Shown here: positions 55,643 to 64,000 of the stretch, in pieces | How the letters are laid out: each line of letters starts with the position of its first letter | Numbering within the stretch: the first letter of the stretch is position 1 | NCBI GenBank assembly: GCA_025526935.1 | Contig: JAHLKD010000112.1 | Location: forward strand, 62,001-126,000 | From: Cladochytrium replicatum | Taxonomy: Eukaryota; Chytridiomycota; Chytridiomycetes; Cladochytriales; Cladochytriaceae | Direction: 5' to 3' | Length of the DNA: 64,000 bases | The notes under the pieces: model-generated | Seen by the model: only the letters and a program-made list of their open reading frames with translations | Database searches by the model: none | What the model was told of the DNA's origin: nothing | Program-made: the position numbers and the translations under genes

Positions 55643-57732
55643 ATGCTGTCGTTCACCTCGTCGACCAACTCCACTCGAACTCGCTCGTTTAGCGGAATGT
55701 CGCGCTGGGATCGCGAGAAGGTTGCTCCACGGGACCCCGCATTCGCTCAAGAGGATGATCTATATCGCTATCCCACGGAGGACGAGTGCCGCATCATCAG
55801 GGACACTTGGAAGCTAATTTCGGACACAAACAGGTTCAAATTGCTCAATTTGCACCTGCAAGGGAACATTCCACCTGTACCTTCCGCTCCTCCTCCCAAC
55901 CCACACGATGAAACATCCATCAACACCGTTTCTTCAATCACCCGTGTCAGCGTCAACCCGAATCTCAATGCTCAGCTCATGTCAATTTCAGCAAGTGTGG
56001 GCGATGTTGTTTCAAAAAATGGTAACACCGCCATGAACAATGGTGCTCCAGGTAATTGCGTCGCTTCATGTCGTTAAATGCCACCAGTTCCTGATCTGGA
56101 CCAGGAGCCGTTCCAATGCGTCGCATTCCATCTACTCGTTTTCGTGATTCGCCTTACCCGTACCCTAACGGTAGATCGAGCACCACAACATCAATCGCTG
56201 ACGACCAACCATCAGGATCTCACTTTGCTTCCCCGACTCCAGGTTAATATCATTTGTTTTAGTGCTTTGAGATAAATAATCCTTCCTAACACACTTCCGC
56301 TCTCGGAAAAATTTCACACAGCCAAGATTACTCTGCCAATCTCAGTCGATGAGCCTCCCACTCCAATTGTGAACCCATACCGTCACCATACTATGTCAAC
56401 ATTTGAACGACCACCAAAGGTTCCCCCTGCACCTGCTTCTGCTCCTCCAGAGCAAGGCGATCGCTATGTTGTGAGCGGCACAGGACACAACCGTGATAAC
56501 AGTGCATTTTCTTTCAATGTTCGGAGGGACTCCTTTGGATACGTACCCGTCCCTGCTCCTGTGAACCATCTCATGAACTATTCTGCCCCTGTCCCTCCTT
56601 TGCCCAACTCTCATCCTCCATCAGTTGTATCATGTACGTCTTAAATATTCCGCTTTTTGTTTCCTGGAGTTCTTACACTTTGGATTCAGGGAATCACGAT
56701 TCGAACCGCGACACAGAGTCTGTGAACAGTTTCAGTGAGAACGGCTCTTCAGCCGCTGCGAGACCACCGCATATGCAACAGAATGGCTCGCGTGCTCCAT
56801 CTACCTCAGCTTCAACGCAAGGAAACAACCCTTTCAGTGGTCTGACTCCCGAACAGCTCGCCCAAATTTCTCCTGCAACCCAATTCACCCTGCAGTTCTT
56901 CCAGAACTTGGTTGACTCGTATCCTTACATGTAAAGCTCGTGCTTGAAAATCACGTTGTTCTCTAACATCTCTCCATTAGGGGAGGAATATTTTCGGATG
57001 TCGTGAAGTAATCTTTGCTCCTTTCTGCTTGTTTATTCTGTGCTTACGTAAGTTCATTTAGGCAAAGCACAATGTTCAGCGGACTCCTGTAAGCAGCTCG
57101 ATGAGTTTGTATATCCATAGTTCACTCATTTTTTTAATTGGTATTAGGGGGAAAATGGTACCATTCCACTTCAAGAATTTTTCAGACCATCTCTAACCAT
57201 AATTTCAAAGGTGCGCGACGTTTACAATCTGCGTGACCCGAAACTTGCTGCAGAGGTTCGCAAGCTGGGATATCGTCACCGTGTGCTGTACCACGTATCG
57301 GACTCGATGTATGACGCACTTGGAACGTCACTCGTTCGGACCGTGCGGCACTGGCTTCTTGCGGATGGGATGTGGACCCCTGAGATTGACTGGGCTTGGA
57401 TGGCAGTATATAATCTCTTGTCGACGTGGATGAAGGAAGGAGGAGCGTGGGAGCACACGGGACCCCCACCTCAAGTGACCCAGCCGTCGCAGCCGGCCCT
57501 ACAGCGTCAGCAAACGACCAGTAATGTTCGATACCGGAGGAGCGGAAGTGTGGCGGCTCCAAAGTCAACAGACACAAGCGGGGCAAATGACGGGTGGGAG
57601 CGGTACCGAGATATGATCAAAGCCCAGCAGGCGTCGCAGAAGAGCAGGGCTGCTAGTGCAGTGACCGAGGATGGTGGCCGTACGAGGCGGGAGAAGAGGA
57701 GGGAAGCTGAGAACAAATGCGTGATCAGCTGA
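55643..57732 (+). CDS. single-domain globin with inserted disordered region and C-terminal CAAX box
   Basis: The start MLSFTSSTNSTR is at 55643. The A-helix (YPTEDECRIIRDTWKLISD, about residues 40-60) has the usual position and W. It is followed by roughly 250 residues rich in Pro, Ser and Asn, spread over three or four exons. The fold resumes with TPEQLAQISPATQFTLQFFQ. Exons at about 56996 (GGIFSDVVK) and 57060 (QSTMFSGLL) join to an acceptor at 57186 (PSLTIISKVRDVYNL). The F region reads KLGYRHRVLYHVSDSMYDA, with proximal His F8 at codon 57277-57279, followed by LGTSLVRTVRHWLLADG and TPEIDWAWMAVYNLLSTWM, the G and H helices. The C-terminus is Arg/Lys-rich and ends CVIS, a CAAX prenylation box. 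No reductase or cyclase domain is present. Haem binding is inferred from the His and helix pattern. Confidence 0.8.
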
Positions 57733-58465
57733 GATTTGCTCGGCCTTTATCAGTTCGATATATTGCTTAATCTCAGCAGTTTCTTTCTTCGCGTTTCTGT
57801 CCCTCCGAATATGTGCGTTAGCGCTGGCGCAAGCATGATTCTGAACTCTCCATTCTTATTCACACATTTCTGTAAGGCTACTGTCTTTTTGCTTAGAACA
57901 CTCTATCAAAGCGCCTTTGCAGGGATTCAGATGATATCTATTCTTCAGCTGCTTCGCCAGCGATCTCATGTATGTTTACACCCAAAGAGCAAGCAAATGC
58001 ACGACTGACCTCTCTTGTTGTTCAGATATGCATTTTAAGACGTTGTAATTGTCATCGAGTGGGGAGTGCGTTTGGACTTTGTGCTTTTGCTGTTGAGGGA
58101 GTAATTTTTCGCTCTTGTTGTTCCCAAGTTAAAAAAAGCAGTTCGTTTTGTAATAGCCAACGTTTGAGTGTTTATGTATCTCAGTTTGCTTCACCAGCTG
58201 TTTGTTGCTCAGCGGGGCATTGAAGGAACTCGCATTCCCACTGTGGGAACTCAAGTTCTTCTTTGTTTGCCGATGCCATGGAAGTGCGGCTGCAAGATCG
58301 CGGATTCATCGCAGCTGTCCAGCACTTTGAACTTGATTGTCTACGCGAAGCATGTTCAACTTCACAACTTTGGGCCTTGGCTGTGGTCAGATCGACCCGT
58401 GTCAAAGCTCTGCAGTCTTCGCACTTGTGCGAAGTAATGAAGGGTCTTAAACCCCAACTTTTTTT
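57733..58465. other. 3' flank of the globin gene
   Basis: About 730 bp of T-rich sequence, probably 3' UTR and intergenic DNA. Frames on both strands are short and not protein-like. No RNA gene seen. Confidence 0.4.
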
Positions 58466-59070
58466 TCAATTCAATTTGTTCCCTTCAAAAAAAAGTGCTG
58501 AAGTGAATGCAGCTCTAAAGTCATCAAATGGATGAACAATAGCCTCATTTGACATCGCAGAATTGCAAATGATCGGATAATCGTCCCCACAGCGGATCAG
58601 ATGCAAGAGCAGGGTCGACACTGTAACACCCGGTGCAAGACCCGTTTTCGGAGTGAGCCCATCAGACTCTGCTTGATGCAAGGTTTCTGTCATCAAGATC
58701 TCCGCGTAGTCAAGATGTATATGTGTATATCTCACTAAAACAAGTCGAACGCTTCCTCCACTTCCCATTGACAAAGACGAACAGAATGTAATGATGTTTT
58801 GGCACACGGAAGTCGTGGCTCACTGCTTCGAGAATTCGGGATAAACTTCTCTCCGGTCGGTCAGGCTCAGCAACGCTTTCCAGTCGCTGACCTGCGCCTT
58901 GCGGGATCTCCTCTGCAGCCGGTCATCGATCCTCGACGCTGGTGGTGTAGACGTGGCCCCCAGTAAGCGGCAGCGCTGTTTTTCGCGGAAGAGACTTGGC
59001 TCGTTCGTCAAATGGAAGATGATGTGGATACAAGGGGGCAGGTCCATTGCTTGGGCTACCATCGGAAAAC
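58466..59070 (-). CDS. possible small gene, frame not resolved
   Basis: Minus-strand frames with fair coding texture: MDLPPCIHIIFHLTNEPSLF near 59050-58990, LQRRSRKAQVSDWKALLSLT near 58920-58860, ILEAVSHDFRVPKHHYIL in another frame near 58840-58780, and SNEAIVHPFDDFRAAFTSAL near 58550. Two or more introns or frameshifts would be needed to join them. I cannot name a family. It may be a real gene with short exons or a decaying one. Confidence 0.3.
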
Positions 59071-59789
59071 AGCCTGACTACCGAACGCAGATCTAGAGAC
59101 GGTGATTACAGGGAGAAAGAGGCATCCGATGGGCTCGTTGGGGCTACTAGATCGCGAAAAGCTGGCGAACACAAAACGATACTTGTGCAACCAAATGTAG
59201 ATGCGATCGCTGCTTCTGTTCATGCTGCATTATTTGGGTCGCAATGGCTCCGTGGACGTAAAGACCGATCAATCTACTCTGCCCTGATGATCGACGGTTA
59301 TCAAAAGCAGATCTGAATAGAAATTTTATTTATTTTCAGCACAGGATTGGTTCACAATCGAGGGAGGCCCCATTATGCCCCAAAAATTTCGAAATGGTTC
59401 AGAAGAGCCAAACTGGACATTCCGTCGTGTGTTGATCATTTTAGTATTTTTGGCCAGCAAGAACTCTCTTGAGCACCATGGAAAGGTCAAGTGCAACCCT
59501 TGCGGCAGTCACCGAATAGGAAGATGATGTGCCCCACTACTGTTCACGTTTGGCAAAATTGACACTTGTGTGGGTGCTGTGTTTGGTTCGTTTCGTGCCG
59601 TAGTCCTGGATGCAAACAGCGGACAACCTACAATTTAGTGACAAACATGGGACATAAACCCTAGCTTTCTGTTACAAGTTTTGTCGAAAGTGTGTCGGAC
59701 CAATCAGTCACTGCATTCGAAATCACGGAACTAACGCGGATGCATTGTTCAATAGATAATGCCGTATGATTTCTGCTGCCACTGCAAGT
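59071..59789. other. intergenic region before the zinc-finger gene
   Basis: About 720 bp without a recognisable gene. Composition is neutral. A plus-strand frame at 59047-59316 shows no domain. Confidence 0.4.
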
Positions 59790-61559
59790 TCACACCTTGA
59801 CTACTTTCCGTGCCGCAGATGCCTCCTCCTCCTCGCCACCAGCACTCCTCTTCCTCCCAACAAACTCTCCCACAAGCCCACTCTCGAACCCGGCGGCGCC
59901 TCCACCGCCGCCCCCTTTCACCAGATTCACGAGCAGCTCCCTCTCAATCTCGAGCCTGCTCACCCGGTTCTCAAGCCACTCCTTCCGCTCCCTCACCCGC
60001 CCAAGCTCCTCCTCCAACTCTACCACTTTGGCCTCCAGCTCCGCTTCTCTACCCCCGGCTGCCATCGTCGCATTCGCGGTCCGAGGTGACGACACGAGCG
60101 GCGTGTCCGTCACCGTTGTCCCGCCGTTAACAGCGCTGTCTGCCATAGCAGCAGCTACCGCGTTCGACGCCGCTGTGGCCGCGGCTGCTGCGGCTGCGAG
60201 CGCGGGACTGTACATGTACGACGGCGGTCCCTGCGTCGTTTGCTGGGCCGTGCTGCTCGTCGGTGTCGACTGGTCGTAGTATAGATATCGCTGATGCGCG
60301 TGGTGGTGGTGCTGTGGGAGGTTGTAGGAACCGTACACGGACTCGGCCCGCGTGGGCGTCGGCGCATTGGTCGTCGCCGTAGGGTATAGATGCGCGGCTG
60401 CTAGCATCGCCGCTCCAAAATGTGATGACGGCTGTGTCGGAGTCTCCGGTGCTCGCTGGCCGTCCGCCGCTGTAGTGTATTGCTGTTGTTGTTGTGATGC
60501 ACCGCCGCTGTTGTCCGTTGCTGGTGTGTTTGTGATCTGAACAAGGAGAGAATGTTAGCCGACCACTGGAAAAGAAAATCCGTGTTCATAGCTGAGGAGT
60601 GTCCCTCACAGTCGCCTTCCCAAGGGTCCTAATATAACAGTACTCACCGAATGCTGTAATGATTGCAGCTGTTGCTGCTGCTGAGTATGCTGCTGCTGCT
60701 GCTGCTGCTGCTGTTGTTGATGCTGCATCGAGGGAACCTCTACCACACCCTTCTTCGAGTCAAGACTCTTGATCCCCCTCATCCTATTAAGGGTGTTCAG
60801 TCCGCAGCAGGGCGCTGTTTTCCCGTCGACCTTCTGGTGCCTGTTAAGGGCATCCAAGCGCGAGAATTCCCTCCCGCAGTGAACACACGGATATGGTTTA
60901 TCACCGTTGTGGAGTTTCTGGTGACGCTTGAGATCGTGCTGGCGCGAAAACGCCATGTCGCAAGTGGAGCATCTGAAGGGGCGTTCACCGGAGTGGACGT
61001 ACGAGTGTGATTTCAGGTTGTGCTGTCTGGAGAAGACCTGGTCGCACTGGTCGCAGTGGTAGAGTTTCTTGTCCGACGAGGGAGCGCGGAGACCGCCGGT
61101 TGGGTCTGGAGAGGACGTATCTCTGGGGGTCGAGACAGAGTCCGTAGTGGAAGCGGATTGGAGGAGGTTTGTGGTTGAGACGGTGGGAGGAGTTGAGGAA
61201 GGGTTGTTTCCGCGGAACACGGCTACAGCGGCAGCGGCAGCGGCAGCGGCGACCGCGTACTGAGAAGACGGGTCAGCGGGATCAGCGGAGGGATCGTGGT
61301 GGTGGTGGTGGTGATGGTGCTGCTGGTTGTGATTGACCAGGTAGGACATCTGAGCAGCAGCGGTTGTGGGGGAAGGATTGGCGGCAGGATGGGATAGATG
61401 GTGTCTTTCCAGGTTCAGATGCTGCGAGTGCAGGTGGTGCTGAACGGCAGCAGCGGATTGAGCAGCTGCAGCAGCGGCAGCCGAGTCAGACATGAAGAGC
61501 TGACCGGACGGGCCGGAGGAGGATTGGTTGTACGCCAGGGTAGCTGAAGTTGCGAGCAA
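59790..61559 (-). CDS. C2H2 zinc-finger transcription regulator with C-terminal coiled coil
   Basis: Two large exons (about 61540-60653 and 60540-59790) join in frame at a GTGAGT donor and TTCAG acceptor. The first ATG in frame is at 61493 (MSDSAAAA); an upstream exon is likely because the frame is open to an acceptor near 61543. The N-terminal half has poly-His (near 61290-61320), poly-Ala and poly-Gln runs. Three zinc fingers lie at about 61060-60800: YHCDQCDQVFSRQHNLKSH, FRCSTCDMAFSRQHDLKRH and YPCVHCGREFSRLDALNRH. The third lacks the usual second His spacing and may use the downstream Cys. A Gln/His run (60660-60740) follows. The C-terminus has a heptad-like region (EAELEAKVVELEEELGRVRE and RVSRLEIERELLVNLV) that could dimerise, then a basic tail. 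Fingers of this type bind DNA as fungal transcription factors. Confidence 0.82.
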
Positions 61560-61768
61560 GCAAGCAGCAGGTCAGAACGAAACTGGAAGCGAGCAGCGAT
61601 CAGCAACATTTGGATGGAAAGTTCAAGTTCACGGACAACTCACAGCACGAGAGAGAGCCACTTGTGGAGGGAGAGAGTGTGGTGGCTGAGGAGAGGAGGG
61701 CTGGTAGGGCTGATGGATGTTCTAGCTGAACATATAATAATATCAAAAAATGATAACAAATTTCACAG
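61560..61768. promoter_or_regulatory. 5' flank of the zinc-finger gene
   Basis: Purine-rich stretch near 61630-61710 (GAGAGAG type) upstream of the zinc-finger gene. It probably holds its 5' UTR, the first exon and the promoter. The tRNA-Cys follows within 60 bp of its AT-rich end. Confidence 0.4.
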
Positions 61769-61840
61769 GGTGACTTAGCTCAGGGGTAGAGCATTTGACT
61801 GCAGATCAAGAGGTCATGAGTTCAATTCTCATAGTCACCT
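61769..61840 (+). tRNA. tRNA-Cys (anticodon GCA)
   Basis: The acceptor stem GGTGACT pairs with AGTCACC, with discriminator T. The A box is TAGCTCAGGGGTAGAGCA. The anticodon arm is TTGAC-TGCAGAT-CAA type, with anticodon GCA. The T arm is ATGAG-TTCAATT-CTCAT. No intron. All stems pair. Confidence 0.93.
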
Positions 61841-63049
61841 TATGGGTTGAAGTAACCACTAGAAGTGAAATTATCTACTCTTCCAACATTTATGATGCTA
61901 TAAGCAAATGATGGGAATCTTTTTGCGATATTCATAATCAGGTTTAATGTTAACTATTAAAACGTGTTGATTTCTGTGGCGTAGTCAGAAACATACACCG
62001 ATGCAACTACGCGCAAGTTGGCAGCATATGGCTGGCTACGCAAGCCGCAGGAAAAGTTATTAGTTTCAAAATACTAACCCATACCCAAATCAAGAAAAGC
62101 AGACAAGATAGAATCAGGAGCAGGAGACAAAACCAGCTCATAACTAAGACAGTTTGTCAGATGTGATTAAGTGCACAAAGAACAAGAATCCAAAGCAGGC
62201 GAAGGGTGAAACAAACATCATGAAAACACATCAATTGCAATGTCTTGACGAGAGGCTAGCGGGGATCGTCAGGTGGGTTCAGCTGCGGTGTGGCACAGGA
62301 TATATGCCAAGCATTTGCAGAGGAGTGGCTGAATGAAAAGCCTAGCCTGCAAAATTGAGGGGACCAATTGGAATCAATGGTATGGGCCAAGACCAGAGGT
62401 TAGCCAGCAGACAAGGGAAGTGTCGACGGCTCCCCCCACGCTCCGACGAAACAGGAGCTGGCTGAAGCCTATGTCTCCTTGGCTGCTGGGAAAGCCCCTC
62501 CAGGGGCTTCCTTGAAACCAAGAACACAAGCACAAAGTTTCTACTCTGAGCAATCCAGTGGCCAGTGACTCCTATGAAAGGTTTCCCAACTTGCTTGTCT
62601 ATATGTCCAGTTCATGATCATTCACTTGTTCACCTGTAAGTCAGACTTGCGTTCAGAAAAACTATTCTCATCTCTGATGGTAATGCGGCATGGCTCACCT
62701 CGCGGATGCACGAGTACTCCATAGTCTCCCGCTACTCGAACCAAAGACCGGAGAATAATGCCTGGATGACCTTTTCCGCCCCCTTCTTAGTGTTCTCCAG
62801 CAACAAGATCAGCCAGGTGCTCCAAACATCAGCACCCCAAGCTTCAAGCACCTTGGGAATGGGATAGGTGATCCATTGTGCAGTGGTCACTAGCTCCTGG
62901 CCAGCCCTGAACTCCAGACACGCACCTGGTGAAGGCCACTGAACGCCTGTTCCCAAAGCAATTTCAACATAGTTTTCCTGACGCACCATGCCATATAGGC
63001 AAAGCAATTTGGGATGCATTTGTGTCCATTATTGATGAATATAATCTTT
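61841..63049. other. repeat-like region without resolved gene
   Basis: About 1.2 kb, AT-rich at the left. A minus-strand frame at 62732-63019 contains GAEKVIQALFSGLWFE and AWGADVWSTWLILLLENTKK. It looks protein-like but unassigned, and could be transposon-derived since a hAT relic follows. Nothing else recognised. Confidence 0.35.
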
Positions 63050-64000
63050 TGAAAAGGTAAGAGTTCTTTGACAGCTCAACTTTCGATCATGATATCCTTA
63101 CAGTTTGTTTATTAGATTGGCTGGATCACACAGATAATGCTTCGGACAACGAAACATTTACGGAAGCTTTACAAAAGACAGATCGCTCAAGAAATGTTGA
63201 GCAGCCTGCAAACGCAAATTTGTTCAGTGGTTTGCACATAGCGTTAATTTGGTTTCCAAAGACAGAGTAGATGTAGTAAATTTTGAAAGGTGTAAAAAAG
63301 CATTTTTGACTGATTCTGATTTATTGCTCAAATTGCTTCGCAGCACTATGGTCAAGATTCGATTATCTCCGCAGAAGCAAGAAAAGTTGATATCGTTGCA
63401 CGATCAAACCATGCTGGACACTCCACAGTGGGCCGTCAAAAGTACAGCAGACTGCAGCTGGATAATGAAACTGCTGGAACTCAACTTACACAATGATGGT
63501 GACGGCATTGAGGGTCTGCAAGGTAATTGTATGCAGCGACCTTTGGGCATTGGGAATATCAATTATCTGGCAAGTAATTAAAAAGGAAACTGAATTACTG
63601 GTCAAATGCCGATCGAAAACTGCCTCCAGGGACCAGCATTGATGATCAATTCTGGAAGGACATGGCCGATATTGTAGAATTTCTCGAAGTATTTGACCTA
63701 CTCACAAATGTGTGCAGAGCAAAACTCAAGTTACACACAACAAGCTCATTCCCCTGTTCAACATCATGTTCAACAAAGTTGAGGAAGCACAATCAAGCCA
63801 GGTCGAAGTTGTAAAAGAAGTAGCACACAGTATGTTAAGGTTATGAGCTTATTTGAACTCAAAGTGATACTTCATACTTTTAGCATGCTGGAGTACGATC
63901 CACGACTGTTATAATGCTACAAATGATGAGGTGACAGTCACAGCACTGATGTTGGATCCATGTCATAAGCGAGTTTAGTTCAAGCAAAACAAGTGGGGTC
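63050..64000 (+). mobile_element. hAT-superfamily DNA transposon relic (runs off the window)
   Basis: Plus-strand fragments in several frames resemble the C-terminal half of hAT transposases. A segment near 63620-63740 reads DDQFWKDMADIVEFLEVFDL, which is the region before the dimerisation domain. Near 63930-63990 is VTALMLDPCHKRV, matching the IA[LI][IM]LDP..K motif of hAT enzymes. Reading frames shift and contain stops, so this copy looks inactive. The N-terminal BED finger and terminal inverted repeats are not in view; the right end lies beyond the window. Confidence 0.55.

Noticed and set aside
59790-60280. Plus-strand Ser/Ala-rich frames opposite the zinc-finger gene
   Set aside because: They mirror the coiled-coil and Ala-rich exon of the minus-strand gene.

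Overview
The window looks like nuclear DNA of a zoosporic fungus, probably a chytrid. Genes are dense and on both strands. Introns are short (about 30-100 bp) with GT..AG ends. Conserved fungal or eukaryotic housekeeping proteins are mixed with animal-like ones (an IBTK-type ankyrin/RCC1/BTB protein, a Nup214-like nucleoporin, TATDN3). The lineage call is inference; there is no rRNA or mitochondrial marker here. Exon boundaries were read by eye from splice signals and frame continuity.

Layout. 1-4.6 kb: IBTK-like gene (+), open at its 5' side. 5.1-7.0 kb: arrestin-fold gene (-) that appears to end in a membrane anchor. 7.7-9.3 kb: HMG-box protein (+). 9.6-11.5 kb: multi-exon nuclear-type protein of unknown family (+), followed after about 40 bp by the small KGD4/Ymr31 subunit gene (+). 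12.1-19.5 kb: one large FG nucleoporin of Nup159/Nup214 type (-). 19.5-21.8 kb: LTR-retroelement fossil next to what seems to be the 5' stump of an NDUFAF5-like gene. 21.9-23.9 kb: Vac8-like armadillo protein (-), divergent from the DBP10/DDX54 RNA helicase (+, to 27.5 kb). 27.7-38.25 kb: a degraded gene and a large inverted duplication whose two ~3.3-kb arms each carry a TMA20/MCTS1 gene and an ERV46/ERGIC3 gene; the ~3.4-kb centre is filled with LTR-element fossils. 39-45 kb: a probable membrane-protein gene, two tandem paralogous seven-helix proteins (-) and an unknown gene. 45.3-46.7 kb: an unknown gene and a TATDN3-type TatD nuclease (+). 46.8-48.9 kb: Ty3/gypsy fossil (-), a 330-bp (GA)n tract and tRNA-Ser(UGA). 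49.8-53.6 kb: SMP-domain lipid-transfer protein (NVJ2/TEX2 type, -). 54.4-55.5 kb: SR splicing factor (-), divergent from a globin gene (+, 55.6-57.7 kb) with a C-terminal CAAX box. 58.5-59.1 kb: weak gene. 59.8-61.6 kb: C2H2 zinc-finger regulator (-). 61.77 kb: tRNA-Cys(GCA). 61.9-64.0 kb: transposon-derived sequence with a hAT transposase relic.

The genes form no operon or cluster. Themes are gene expression (HMG box, zinc finger, SR protein, DBP10, TMA20, nucleoporin, two tRNAs) and membrane traffic or contact sites (ERV46, Vac8, NVJ2-like, arrestin). The most unusual items are the CAAX-tailed globin whose fold is interrupted by a disordered insert, the inverted TMA20-ERV46 duplication, the tail-anchored arrestin, and the tandem seven-helix family.
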